Shown here: positions 27,734 to 38,120 of the stretch, piece after piece
Position numbering within the stretch: the first letter of the stretch is position 1
How the letters are laid out: every line of letters starts with the position of its first letter
From: Bog-756 sp963699105
GTDB taxonomy: Bacteria > Actinomycetota > Acidimicrobiia > Acidimicrobiales > RAAP-2
Reading direction: 5' to 3'
NCBI GenBank assembly: GCA_963699105.1
Contig: CAVOTI010000001.1
Coordinates: forward strand, 310,001-374,000
Length of the DNA: 64,000 nt
Position numbers and translations under genes: made by a program
The notes under the pieces: generated by a model
What the model was told of the DNA's origin: nothing
Seen by the model: only the letters and a program-made list of their open reading frames with translations
Databases searched by the model: none

Positions 27734-30322
27734 TCAATCCTTCTTACCCGGGAGGATGCGGTAGACGTCGTAGACGGCGTCAAGGTGCCGGATGAGGTTG
27801 AGCACCGACTCGAGGTGGCCCGGGTCGGCCAGCTCCACGTCGAACCGCATCCGGCTGATCCGGTCGGCATCGGTCTGGGTGTTGGCGCTCACGATGTTCA
27901 GATGGTGCTCGGACACCACCTTGGTGACGTCGGCCAGCAGCCGCGACCGGTCGATGGCCACCACCTCGATGGTGGCGACGAACACCCCCGAGGACCGGTG
28001 GTCCCACTCCACCTCGATGAGCCGCTCACGGGACCGGCTGGCCAGCGAGGCGGCGTTGGCGCAGTCGGCGCGGTGCACCGACACGCCCCTTCCCCGGGTG
28101 ACGAAGCCGACGATCTCATCGCCCGGAACCGGCGTACAGCACCGGGACAGCCGGACCATCAGGTCGTCGAGGCCCTCGACGTACACACCCACCGCCGAGC
28201 CCCGACCGGGCTTCGGTGAGGTGGGCTGCTGGCGGGCGGTGACCGGCAGCTGTTCCTCGTAGACACCGCCGCGCAGGTCCCGAAGGATCCGCTGGGCCAC
28301 GGCCCGGGCCGACACCCGGTTGTCACCGATGGCGGCATGCAGGGCGTCCAGGTCGGCATAGTTCATGGTCTCGGCCAGCTCGGCCAGGGCGTGCTCGGAG
28401 GCCAGCTTCTGCACGGGCAGACCCTCGCGCCGCAGCTCCTTGACCAGTTCCTCCCGCCCCAGTTCGATGGCGTCCTCGCGCCGCTCGCGGGAGAACCACT
28501 GGCGGATCTTCGTGCGGGCCCGCGACGACGCCACCATGCCCAGCCAGTCCCGGGACGGGCCGGCCGTCGGCGCCTTGGACGTGAAGATCTCGACGGTGTC
28601 GGCCGAGCTCAGCCGGGTGTCCAAGGGAACCAGGCGGCCGTTGACCTTGGCCCCGATGCACCGGTGGCCCACCTCGGTGTGGATGGCGTAGGCGAAGTCG
28701 ACCGGGGTGGCGCTGGCCGTGAGGGCGATGACCTTGCCCTTGGGGGTGAAGACGTAGACCTCGTCCTCTTCGAGGTCGAGCTTGAGGGCCTCGAGGAATT
28801 CGATGGGGTCGGTGGTCTCGTTCTGGAAGTCGACGATCCGCTGCATCCACTCGACCTCGGCGGTGGTCGAGGACGTCTCCTTGGCCAGGGCCAGGAGCTC
28901 GGCCCGGCGGTCCCGCTCGGCCATCTCCGCCCGCTGGGCCGCCGTCATGGTGGAGGTCTTCTTGGCTCCGGTCTTGTCGGCGTCCTTGGCGTCCTTGGCG
29001 ATCTCGGTGGGGGCGGGCCCACCGGGCCCCAGCGGGTCGATGACGGCCTTGGCTCCGGCCTTTCCCTTGGTGGCGGGACCGTTGGCCCGTGACCGTGCGG
29101 CTTTGGCCCCGTCGGCGTCCTTGGTGCTCTTGGTGGCCTTGGTGGCCTTGGTGGCCTTGGCCGCCTTCTGGGCCGAGGGCCCTGGCCGGTCGCTTCTGGT
29201 CGGGTTCACCTTGTAGCCCCAGTGGGCGGCGATCCCGTACTCGGCCCGCCGGTGCATCTCGTGGGTCCGGACCTGCACCTCGATGGGCTTGCCGTCCAGA
29301 CCGATCACCGTGGTGTGCAGTGACTGGTACAGGTTGAACTTCGGCGAGTTGATGTAGTCCTTGAACCGTCCCTGCACCGGCGACCAGATGGCGTGGATCG
29401 ATCCGAGGGCCGCCCAGCAGTCGCGTTCGGACTCGACGATCACCCGGATCCCCACCAGGTCGTAGAGCTCGTCGAACTCCTTGCCCCGCACCACCATCTT
29501 CTCGTAGATGCTCCAGAGGTGCTTGGGTCGGCCGGTGACCTCGGCATTGACCCCCGACGCCTGGAGACGCTCCCGCACCGAAACCAGCACCCGGGCCAGG
29601 AACTCGTCCCGCAACGGGGCCCGGTTGGCCACCATCTGCTCGATCTCGGCATACCGTTTGGGATGGAGGGTGGTGAAGGCCAGGTCCTCCAGCTGCCATT
29701 TGACCTCTTGGATACCCAGCCGGTGGGCCAGCGGGGCATAGATGTCCAGGGTCTCCTGGGCCGTCCGACGCTGCTTCCACTCCGGCATGACGGCCAGGGT
29801 CCGCATGTTGTGGAGCCGGTCGGCGAGCTTGATGATGAGCACCCGCCAGTCGTTGGCCATGGCCACCAACATCTTGCGCACGGTGGCCGCCTGCTGGGCC
29901 TCCTTAGAATCGAACTGGAGCCGGTCGAGCTTGGTCACCCCGTCGACGATGAGGGCCACCGCCGGGCCGAAGTCCCGCTCGATGACCTCCGTGGTGACCC
30001 CGGTGTCCTCCACCGCGTCGTGCAGGAGGGCGGCCGCCACCGTCTGGGCATCGAGTCCCAGGTCGGCCACGATGCCGGCCACGGCGATGGGGTGGGTGAT
30101 GTAGGGCTCCCCCGACCGCCGGAGCTGCCCGGCGTGGGCCACGGCGGCCGTTTCCGCCGCCCGCAGGATGACCGAGGTGTCGTCACCCGGGTGGCGGCGC
30201 AAGAAGGCTTCGACCACCGGTGTCAGCAGCCCGGTGAGATCCGGGGGCAGCGATGTGCCCGCCAGCCGCTCGTCGCTCGCCGGGGCGGTCCCCTCAGCGG
30301 GGACTGGTGTGGCCAAAGCCAT
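27734..30322 (-). CDS. rel: Bifunctional (p)ppGpp synthetase/hydrolase Rel with a long low-complexity insertion
   Basis: Controls the stringent response. 862 residues versus ~790 in M. tuberculosis. N-terminal HD hydrolase (ALLHDAVEDTGVTTEVIERD), synthetase domain with VIVESERDCWAALGSIHAIW and FNLYQSLHTTVIG, TGS domain (VYVFTPKGKVIALTASATP), zinc-finger-like helical region with CCTPVPGDEIVGFVTRGRG, and a C-terminal ACT domain. Between AAHWGYK (~residue 368) and EVEWMQRIVDF (~490) lies an Ala/Lys-rich insertion of roughly 115 residues absent from typical Rel proteins. The ATG at 30322 fits the family; a longer frame to 30391 has no support. No apt gene separates it from secF, unlike mycobacteria. 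Confidence 0.95.
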   Translation of the reverse strand: MALATPVPAEGTAPASDERLAGTSLPPDLTGLLTPVVEAFLRRHPGDDTSVILRAAETAAVAHAGQLRRSGEPYITHPIAVAGIVADLGLDAQTVAAALLHDAVEDTGVTTEVIERDFGPAVALIVDGVTKLDRLQFDSKEAQQAATVRKMLVAMANDWRVLIIKLADRLHNMRTLAVMPEWKQRRTAQETLDIYAPLAHRLGIQEVKWQLEDLAFTTLHPKRYAEIEQMVANRAPLRDEFLARVLVSVRERLQASGVNAEVTGRPKHLWSIYEKMVVRGKEFDELYDLVGIRVIVESERDCWAALGSIHAIWSPVQGRFKDYINSPKFNLYQSLHTTVIGLDGKPIEVQVRTHEMHRRAEYGIAAHWGYKVNPTRSDRPGPSAQKAAKATKATKATKSTKDADGAKAARSRANGPATKGKAGAKAVIDPLGPGGPAPTEIAKDAKDADKTGAKKTSTMTAAQRAEMAERDRRAELLALAKETSSTTAEVEWMQRIVDFQNETTDPIEFLEALKLDLEEDEVYVFTPKGKVIALTASATPVDFAYAIHTEVGHRCIGAKVNGRLVPLDTRLSSADTVEIFTSKAPTAGPSRDWLGMVASSRARTKIRQWFSRERREDAIELGREELVKELRREGLPVQKLASEHALAELAETMNYADLDALHAAIGDNRVSARAVAQRILRDLRGGVYEEQLPVTARQQPTSPKPGRGSAVGVYVEGLDDLMVRLSRCCTPVPGDEIVGFVTRGRGVSVHRADCANAASLASRSRERLIEVEWDHRSSGVFVATIEVVAIDRSRLLADVTKVVSEHHLNIVSANTQTDADRISRMRFDVELADPGHLESVLNLIRHLDAVYDVYRILPGKKD
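28862..29208 (-). repeat. Ala/Lys low-complexity insertion in rel
   Basis: Codes for AQKAAKATKATKATKSTKDA and further Ala/Lys/Gly/Thr-rich sequence, ending in a likely helix (AAQRAEMAERDRRAELLALA). The DNA shows a 9-bp repeat (GGCCTTGGT) around 29130-29160. It sits at the junction between the synthetase and the TGS domain, where other Rel proteins have only a short linker. Confidence 0.8.
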
Positions 30323-30498
30323 GCTTACACGGTACCTGTCGAAGAGCCGCCACCGGAACCTTCCGGGCGGGAAAACCTGGGCGATGAGCACGTCGGCGTG
30401 CCTGGTGGGGCCTCCGTCGTGGTGTTGGTTCTGCGTTTGGCGTACGAATGGTATGCGAAAACGGCGGCCCGGTCAGATCCGGTGACGGGCCGGCTGGG

Positions 30499-31951
30499 TC
30501 AGCGGCGCTTGCGTTTGCCGCCCTTGCCTTTGCCCTTGCGGGGTCGGGGCGGGGGGCGGTTGCCGCCCGGGCGGGTCGACCCGGCGGACGACTTGGCCCC
30601 GCCCGACGAGGCCGAGCCGGTGGCCCCGACCGAATCGGTACGGGCAGATCCTGATCCGGCGCCCTTGGAGGTGGCCGAGCCCGACCGTCGGGCCGCCGAT
30701 GCGGCTCCGGGACGGATGACGCCGGCCGTCTGGGGACGGGACCGGCCCGACGACCGCCCGCTGCTGCCGGCACCGGCCATGGCCGCGGCCAGAGCCGGCG
30801 TCAGCACCGCTCCCCTCGGCCCCCGGGTCTCGAGGCGCTGGCGGATGGTGATGTAGCGCGGCTCCCGCTCCTTCATGAGGGCCAGCAGTGGCGAGGCGAT
30901 GAAGATCGACGAGTAGGCACCGCTGGTCAGTCCGATGACCAGGGCCAGACCGAAATCCTGCAGGGAGGTGGCGCCCAGGATGAACGACCCGACCACCAGC
31001 ACCGACAGGACGGGGATGATGGCGACCAGGGAGGTGTTGATAGAGCGGGCCAGGGTCTGGTTCATCGACAGGTTGACCATTTCGGAGTAGGTGATCCGAC
31101 CGGACGCCCCGAGGCCCTTGGCGTTGTCACGTATTCGGTCGAACACCACCACGGTGTCGTAGAGCGAGTACCCGAGCACGGTCAGCACCGCCACCACCGT
31201 GTCCGGGGTCACCTGGAACCCGGTGATCGAATAGATCCCCACCGTCACCAGGATGTCGTGGATGACGGCCACGATGGCGGCCACCGCCATCTTGAACTCG
31301 AAGCGGGCAGAGATGTAGAGCGTCACGGCGATGAAGAACACGATGAGCGCCTCGATGGCCTTCGAGGTGACCTGGCCTCCCCAGGTGGGGCCGACATCGT
31401 CGAAGTTCACATTGTTGGGCACGGTGTGGGCCGCTTTGGCCAGGGCGTCCTGGACGTTGTTCTCGATGACGGTGCGCTCGGCCGGCGGCTTCGAGTTGAG
31501 GTCGACGGTCGACCTGGATCTGCTTGGTGTGGTTGATCTGGTCGGTCAGCTGGACCACGGTGGGCTGGGTCACACCAGCCGATTCGGCGGCGGTGGTGGC
31601 CTCGGCCACCGTCAGGGTCTGGGAGTTGACCAGCCACGACTGGCCGCCCTTGAAGTCGATCCCCAGGTTGAGACCCCGGGTGCTGAGGGAGATGACTCCG
31701 ATCAGGATGACGAGAGCGGAGGCGGCGAACCACCATCGCCGACGACCGATGAAGTCGAACGAGGTCTCGCCCCGGTACAGGCGGACGAGGATGTGGTGCC
31801 GCTTCTCCCCCTGCTCCTCTCGCTCCTCTTCTTCCTCGGCGTATTCGAGCTCCTCTTCGAAAGCCTCTTCGAGCTCGAGGGCCGCTTCTTGTTCGACGTC
31901 GTCCTCGGACAGCTCGACATCGTCACCGGCCTTGCCGTTGCGCCGGCTCAT
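30499..31951 (-). CDS. secF: Protein translocase subunit SecF, one indel
   Basis: Partner of SecD in proton-driven late export through SecYEG. The N-terminus carries an acidic cytoplasmic stretch (EEAFEEELEYAEEEEEREEQ), TM1, GLNLGIDFKGGQSWLV, then the periplasmic domain. Near 31507 (GTCGACCGTCGAC on the gene strand) one extra base shifts the frame; the adjacent frame continues VDLNSKPPAERTVIENNVQ and then VGPTWGGQVTSKAIEALIVF, VIHDILVTVGIYSITGFQV, YSLYDTVVVFDRIRDN and TLARSINTSLVAIIPVLSVL, all classical SecF. A Ser/Gly/Arg-rich tail ends in a lysine/arginine cluster (KGKGKGGKRKRR). The ATG overlaps the SecD stop in TGATG. Confidence 0.9.
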
Positions 31952-33453
31952 CAGGCCACTTCCGTGGTCACGCCGAGCCCACTGGCCATGCTCATGGTGG
32001 CGTTATTGGCCCCACTGCCGCTCTGGCCCAGTAGGATCACGAACGGCCGGGTGAAGAAATAGGTGATGATGATGTCGTAGATCGTCGAGATGCCGAGGAA
32101 CAGGGCGAACCCTTTGACGTCCCCCACCGAGATGATGTAGAGGATGGCCGCCCCCAGGAGGGAGACGGCATCGGCGGCCAGGACGGTGCGGAAGGCACTG
32201 TGGAACCCCTTGTCCACGCTGCTCCGCACGGTGCGGCCGGCCCGCGCCTCGTCTTTCAATCGCTCGAAGTACACGATGTACGAGTCGACGGTGATCCCGA
32301 CCGAGACGATCAGCCCGATGATGCCGGCCAGGTCGATGGTGGTGTTGAGGGACTGGCCCATGAAGGCGATGGTGGCCCACAGGAGTGCCCCGGTCACCGC
32401 CAGCCCCGACACCACCACGATGCCCAGCAGTCGGTAGTAGAAGATCATGTACAGCATGACCAGGGCCAGGCCGGCCAGACCGGAGATCAGTCCCGGCCTG
32501 CAGGGAGGCCTTGCCGAGCGACGGCGACACTGTCTGGACGGTCAACCGGTCCAACTTGACCGGCAGGGCGCCGTAGGTGAACTCGGTGGCCAGCGTCTTG
32601 GCCTCGTTCTCGGTGAAGCTGCCGGAGATCGACACCTTGCCGTCGAACGAGGTGAACGAGCCCTGCGTGGGGAGGGTGATGGGTGCGGTGATGACCTGGC
32701 CGTCGAGGTCGATGCCGATGATGGCGTGGAACTGCTGTTGGGCCAGAGTGTCCCAGGCGGTGGCGCCCGGGCCGGTCAGGTTGAGATCGACCTCCCACTG
32801 TCCGTTGTTGAGTTGGGCACTGGCCGACTTTACCGCCGTGCCGCTCAAACCGGCCGGGCCCAGAACGCAGCGGCGTGGACCCCGTTGGTCGAGCCCGGAA
32901 GGATCACGGTGGCGTTCTTGTTGTCGTTGTCCGCCGAGGTCGACGGGTAGCTGGCGAACTGGGTGTCGGCCGGAGGATTGTTCGTTGCCTGACCGGTGTT
33001 GGTGTTCACGGCGAGGTTGGTCGACGTCAGTGCGGAAGTGGCACTGCAGGTCGGGAGCGGGCCGGTCGACGGCTTCTTCCCCTTGGCCAGGGTGAGCGCC
33101 GGTGCATAGCACAGCGCCGGACGGAAGAAGAGCTGGGCGGTGTTGCCCAGGGTGGCCAGTACCTGCTGGGTGTTCTTCTCACCGGGAATGGACACCGAGA
33201 TCTGGTTCTTGCCCTGGCTGTCGACAGTGGCGCCGGTGGTGCCGGCGTTCACCCGGTCGTTCAGGATGGTCACGATGGTGTCCAACTGGGCCTGGCTGAC
33301 CGGGTGGTGGGTCTGGTAGACGACGGCCAGCCCTCCGTCGAGGTCGAGGCCCAGCTTGGGCGACCATCCGGCGGCCAGGGTGGCGCTGAGGGCGATCACC
33401 GCGATGGCGATCACCGAGAGCAGGCTGACCCAAAGCGAGCGCTTCTTCTTCAT
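31951..33453 (-). CDS. secD: Protein translocase subunit SecD, two indels
   Basis: Starts at ATG 33453 (MKKKRSLWVSLLSVIAIAVI), then the hallmark SPKLGLDLDGGLAVVYQ, a periplasmic domain, GVHAA and, after a lost base near 32866, VLGPAGLSGTAVKSASAQ and AIIGIDLDGQVITAPITLP, FTENEAKTLATEFTYGALP. A gained G at 32492-32494 shifts the frame again; the third frame gives LISGLAGLALVMLYMIFYY, IIGLIVSVGITVDSYIVYFE and TVLAADAVSLLGAAILY, the SecD membrane domain with its conserved Asp. About 500 residues once repaired. The start follows a TGA by five bases on the yajC side, although that stop is in another frame from the yajC core (see yajC). Confidence 0.9.
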
Positions 33454-33458
33454 CGAGC

Positions 33459-34056
33459 TCAGGTGGTCGGCGGACGGTCGGGGCCGCCGGCGTCGTCTCC
33501 GTCGGCCGATCGGGTCGTTTCCGGTGCCCGTCCCTTCCGTCGGTGGACCCGTTGTCCGACGAGGGGTGCCGGTCGGCATCGGACTCGATCTCGGCCTCGT
33601 CGCGTCCCCGGTGTCGGGATCGGGGGCTGACTCCTCGTCGGCGTCGTCCTGTCGATCTTCGTCGTACTCGGCGTCGTCGTAGGAGTCCTCCTCCCCGCCG
33701 TCGCCCTCGTCCTCGTCCTCGTCGTCGGTCGGGGGTGCCGGCTCCTCGATGGTGCGGAGGATGTACTGCTGGAGGACGACGAAGGACGCACCCACACTGG
33801 TCTCGAGGGTCACCCGGTCGCCGTCGATGTCGATGATGTACCCGACCAGACCTCCGGCCGTCAGCACCTCGTCCCCGACCTCGTAGGTGCTGGCCTGCTC
33901 GCGGAGGGCCCGGGCCTTGCGCTGTTGGGGGCGGTAGATGAGGAAGTAGAAGCCGGCCCCGATGACCAGGAAGATCAACAGGATGGGACTGCCGCTGCTG
34001 GATGTCTTCGACGTGGCCGCCACGAGCGCGGTGGCGGACGCCAGGGCCGCGGTCAT
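33459..34056 (-). CDS. yajC: Preprotein translocase subunit YajC with acidic tail, 3' end uncertain
   Basis: Small SecDF-associated membrane protein. The N-terminal ~100 residues are typical: TM helix ILLIFLVIGAGFYFLIYRPQ, then QQRKARALREQASTYEVGDE, VLTAGGLVGYI and IDGDRVTLETSVGASFVVL. A long Asp/Glu tail follows. In the raw frame no stop occurs before SecD, giving an apparent YajC-SecD fusion. However codon third-position GC and sense suggest the frame shifts within the tail (33460-33620), and in one alternative frame the tail ends GGPDRPPTT with TGA at 33461-33459, five bases before the SecD ATG. I therefore call separate genes, with low certainty about the last ~60 residues. Confidence 0.75.
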
Positions 34057-34120
34057 CGGGAGCAGGGAGGGAGATCAGTGGTCGCCACAGCGGTTCGACT
34101 GTAGTCCAGGCCTGCCACGA

Positions 34121-35250
34121 TCAGGCGCCACCCACTTCAGGGGCCCCAACCTCGGCCGTGCGCCTCCGCAGCCCGTCGAAGGTCCCGGTGGCGATGGCCG
34201 ACCGGGCCTCGGCCATCAATCCGAGCACGAAGGCCAGGTTGTGGATGCTCAGGAGTCGCCAGGCCGTGGGCTCCCCCACCCCCAGCAGGTGGCGGAGATA
34301 GCCCCTCGACCACCGCCGGCAGGTCGAGCAGGCACAGGACCGGGTCGAGGGGCCGGTCGTCGGCGGCGAACCGGGCGTTGCGCAGGTTGAGGCGGCCGTC
34401 GGCGGTGAGGATGGAGCCGTGCCGGGCCATACGGGTCGGGGCCACGCAGTCGAACTGGTCGACCCCGAGAGCGACCGCCTCCATCAGACCCACCGGGTCG
34501 CCCACCCCCATCAGGTACCGGGGCCGGTCCTCGGGAAGGTGGGGCACGGTGGCGGCCAGCGTCTCCAGCATGGCTGCACGCGGCTCCCCCACCGACAGGC
34601 CCCGATGCCGTAGCCGTCGAATCCGATCTCCACGGTGCGGACCGCGCTCTCCTCCCGCAGGTCGGGATCGATGCCCCCCTGCACGATGCCGAAGAGGGCC
34701 TGGTCGGCGGGGCGACGATCGAGGTCCCGGTGGCGCCGGTGGGCCCGCTCGGCCCAGGCCGCCGTCCGATCCACCGCCGTGCGCAGCACCTCCGGCGGGG
34801 CCGGCAGGGTGGCGCACACGTCGAGCACCATCTGGATGTCGGCCCCGATCAGACCCTGGGCCTCGACCGCCGACTCGGGAGTGAGGCGGACGGGGCGCCG
34901 TCGTAGACCGACGTGAAGGTGAGCCCGTCGTCGTCGACCAGGGGCCGGAGCGAATGGACCTGGTAGCCGCCCGAGTCGGTCAGGGTGTGCCCCTGCCACC
35001 CGGTGAACCGGTGGAGGCCACCGAGACCGGCCACCACCTCGGCCCCCGGACGCAGCATCAGATGGTAGGTGTTGGCCAGCACCACGTCGGCCCCCAGGGT
35101 GTCGAGGTCGGCGCTATCCAGGGCCTTGACCGCCCCCCGGGTGCCGACCGGCATGAAGGTCGGCACCGGGTAGGAGCCCCGGGCCGTGGCCACCAGCCCG
35201 GTCCGCGCCGCCCCATCGGTGGCCGTCACCTCCATCTGCAACCGGGTCAC
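34121..35250 (-). CDS. tgt: tRNA-guanine transglycosylase, three indels
   Basis: Exchanges guanine for a queuine precursor at position 34 of GUN tRNAs. Pieces in successive frames: GTRGAVKALDSADLDTLGAD, HTLTDSGGYQVHSLRPL (catalytic Asp), then after a lost base near 34897 VRLTPESAVEAQGLIGADIQ and FGIVQGGIDPDLREESAVR; after a lost G near 34591 GLSVGEPRAAM, RYLMGVGDPVGLMEAVALGV and FDCVAPTRMARHG; after a gained G near 34340 the zinc cluster SCACSTC and GYLRHLLGVGEPTAWRLLSI. The repaired length, ~376 residues, is standard. The GTG start overlaps the queA stop (GTGA). Every conserved block is present in order, so the gene is probably functional. Confidence 0.88.
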
Positions 35251-36364
35251 CGCCGGGTGGACCGGTCGCGCCTGGCCACCACCATGGCGTCACCGAAGGA
35301 CAGGAACCGGTAGCCGCCGGCCAGGGCAGTGGCGTACAGGTCGCCGCCACTGCGGACCGCAGAACGCCTCCACCAACAACAGCAGGCTCGAGCGGGGCAG
35401 ATGGAAGTTGGTGACCAACAGGTCCACCACCCGGAACCGGTAGCGGCCGTGGATGAAGAGGTCGGTCCGCCCGGACAGCCGCCCGGTGGTCGCCGCCGTC
35501 TCGAGGGCCCGGACGGCGGTGGTGCCCACCGCCACCACCCGGCCGGCCGAGGCGCAGGCGGCCATGGTCTCGGCCGGGACGGAGTAGCGCTCGGAATGGA
35601 TGACGTGCTGGTCGGCGGTGGGGGCGGTGATGGGGCGGAAGGTGTCGAGTCCGATGGTGAGGTCGAGCCGGGCCACGGCGGCCCCGGCCTCGCGGCACTG
35701 GTCGATGACCTCGGGGGTGAAGTGGAGTCCGGCGGTGGGGGCGGCGGCGGACCGGTCGGCCAGGGGCGGTGACGACGAGTACACGGTCTGATACCGCTCC
35801 GGGTCGTCGAGGGGCTCCCGGATGTACGGGGGCAGCGGGACCACGCCGGCCCGTTCGACCACTGTCGGATCCAGCAGTCGGACCAGGCGCCGCCCGTCGT
35901 CGCCCCCGACCGGTCGGCCCACCTCCAGATACGGGGATCCGGCCGTCCGGCTCGAACAGGGGGGTACCGGGCGGCAACCGGCGCCCCGGTCGCACCAGGG
36001 CCTCCCACGTGGCCGGTTGGGCATCCACCGGCTCCAGCAACAGGACCTCGGCCCCACCCCCGGTGGCCTTGGCCAGGCGGAGACGGCCGGTAAGGACCCG
36101 GGTGTCGTTGACCACCAGCACGTCGCCCGGCCCGACCAGCGACGGGATGTCGGCCACCGAGAGATGGGCGACATCCACGTTGGCCTGCACCCCCGGAGCG
36201 ACCAGCAACCGGGCGGCACTCCGGGGCTCGGCCGGCCGCTGGGCCACCGCCGAGTCGGGCAGCCCGTAGTCGTAGGCATCCATGGGTACCGGGCCGCTGA
36301 CCGGTGGGGCCGGAACGGTTCGGACCGAGCCCCGGGGTGACATCGGTTCCGACATGGCCACCAT
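35247..36364 (-). CDS. queA: S-adenosylmethionine:tRNA ribosyltransferase-isomerase, two indels
   Basis: Adds the epoxy-cyclopentanediol ring from SAM to preQ1-tRNA in queuosine synthesis, the step after Tgt. It reads YDYGLPDSAVAQRPAEPRSA, LVGPGDVLVVNDTRVLTGRL, LLEPVDAQPATWEALVRPGR, then after one gained base near 35943 YLEVGRPVGGDD, PLPPYIREPLDDPERYQTVY and APTAGLHFTPEVID; after another near 35358 GGDLYATALAGGYRFLSFGD and AMVVARRD. ATG at 36364 is the longest start; ATG at 36283 (MDAYDYG) is closer to the family start. The stop overlaps the tgt GTG, so the two queuosine genes form a coupled pair. Confidence 0.88.
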
Positions 36365-36425
36365 GGTGGCAGAAGCTCCGGGCCCACCGATCCCCGGCCC
36401 GATCCGCCGGACAGGCCGGGTCGGC

Positions 36426-37509
36426 TCAGAGCAGGGTGGGCTCGACCGGGGTCAGCCCGAGATGGGACCAGGCCCGAGGGGCGGCCACCCGGCCCCGGGC
36501 CGTGCGCTGCAGCAGACCCTGCTGGAGCAGGTACGGCTCGTAGGCATCCTCGATGGTGTCGGGTTCCTCCCCGACACACTGGGCCAACGTGCTCGAGACC
36601 GACCGGGCGCCCCGGGAACCGCCGGCACAGCACGTCGAGGATGGAGCGATCGACCTTGTCGAGGCCCAGCTCGTCGACCCCGAACACGTCGAGTCCCTCG
36701 ACGGCGGCCGCCGAGGTGATCGTGCCCTCGGCCCGCACCTCGACGAAGTCCCGTACCCGGCGCAACAGCCGGTTGGCGATCCGGGGTGTGCCCCGGGACC
36801 GCTCGGCGATCCGGCGCGCCCCCTCGGCGTCGACGGGGACACCGAGGATGCCGGCCGACCGGGTGACGATGGTCTGGAGCTCGTCCACGTCGTAGAGGTC
36901 GAGCCGGCCCACGAACCCGAACCGGTCGCGAAGCGGCCCTGCCACCAGGCCGGTGCGGGTGGTGGCGCCCACCAGGGTGAAGCGGGGAAGGTCGAGGCGG
37001 ATGCTCCGGGCCGTGGGTCCCTTGCCGATCAGGATGTCCAGCTTGAAGTCCTCCATGGCCGGGTAGAGGATCTCTTCCACCGACCGGTGCAGACGGTGGA
37101 TCTCGTCGATGAACAGGACATCGCCGTCCTGGAGGTCGGTGAGCAGGGCGGCCAGGTCGCCGGCCCGCACCAGCACCGGCCCGGCGGTGACCCGCAGTCC
37201 GGCCCCCATTTCGGCGGCCACGATGCCGGCCAGGGAGGTCTTGCCCAAGCCCGGCGGACCGGCGAACAGCAGATGGTCGGCCGGTTGATCGCGCTTCAGG
37301 GCGGCCTCGATGACGATCTGCAGGTGCTCGGTCAGCTGACCCTGGCCCACGAACTCGGCCAGCGAGCGGGGCCGCAGGCCGGCCTCTTCGACCTCGTCGG
37401 CGGGCACCGCCCCCGGATCGACCGGTCGGGCTCTGGCCGGCGGTGGCCCCAGATCCGTCGGCCGGGTCGGCGGAGTCGGCGTCAGCCGACCCGGCCGACA
37501 GGACCTCAC
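36426..37509 (-). CDS. ruvB: Holliday junction branch-migration ATPase RuvB, one indel
   Basis: AAA+ motor driving branch migration on RuvA-bound junctions. LRPRSLAEFVGQGQLTEHLQ, Walker A LFAGPPGLGKTSLAG, Walker B DVLFIDEIHRLHRSVEEILY, sensor TLVGATTRTGLVAGPLRDRF and SRGTPRIANRLLRRVRDF. Near 36595 one extra base (CTCGAG for CTCAG) shifts the frame; the next frame continues STLAQCVGEEPDTIEDAYEP and LLQQGLLQRTARGRVAAPRA. About 360 residues after repair. The GTG start at 37509 has a GAGG eight bases upstream and lies 16 bp after the ruvA stop. Confidence 0.92.
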
Positions 37510-37525
37510 GTCTTGCCTCGTGGGG

Positions 37526-38120
37526 TCATCGGCTACGGGCCAGCTCGCGGAGGGCCATCCTCACCAAGTCTTCCACCCCAGCCGAGTCGTCCACCGCCGT
37601 CGAGGGCGATCCGGATCTCGTCGGGGCCGTAGCCCAGCTCGACCAGCGCCGCCCGGGCCTCGGCCCGCGGGCTCCCGGCCACCGGTGCCGCCGGGCCCCC
37701 GGCGTCGAGGGAGGGGAGGTCGAGACGGGCCTTCAGCTCGAGGAGCAGGCGGGCGGCAGTCTTCTTGCCCACCCCCGGCACCGTGCACAGGGAATCGATG
37801 TCGTCCTCGAGGACGGCGGTGGACAGGGCGGCCGGCGACATGGAGGACAGGATCCCGAGGGCCAACGACGGCCCCACACCGTGGGCCCCGAGGAGTGCTT
37901 CGAAGCACCGGCGCTCGTCGGCGTGGGCGAAGCCGAAGAGCACGATGGCGTCCTCCCGCACGTGGGTATGGACATGGAGGAAGACCTCGGCACCCTGACC
38001 GTTGAGCGAGGCCACCAGTGACGTCGGCACCGATACCCGGTACCCGACCCCCCCGACGTCCACGATCAACTCGCCGGAGGTGGGCCGGTCGACCACCACA
38101 CCCCGCAGGGACCCGATCAC
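37526..38120 (-). CDS. ruvA: Holliday junction-binding protein RuvA, one indel
   Basis: Tetrameric junction-binding partner of RuvB. OB-fold start VIGSLRGVVVDRPTSGELIV, GVGYRVSVPTSLVASL and HVREDAIVLFGFAHADERRC, then helix-hairpin-helix segments LLGAHGVGPSLALGILSSM and LCTVPGVGKKTAARLLLELK, a linker, and the RuvB-contacting domain III ALVELGYGPDEIRIALD. An extra base near 37599 breaks the end; the correct frame reads AVDDSAGVEDLVRMALRELA and stops at 37526. ~197 residues, normal. The GTG start overlaps the ruvC stop (GTGA). Confidence 0.92.
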
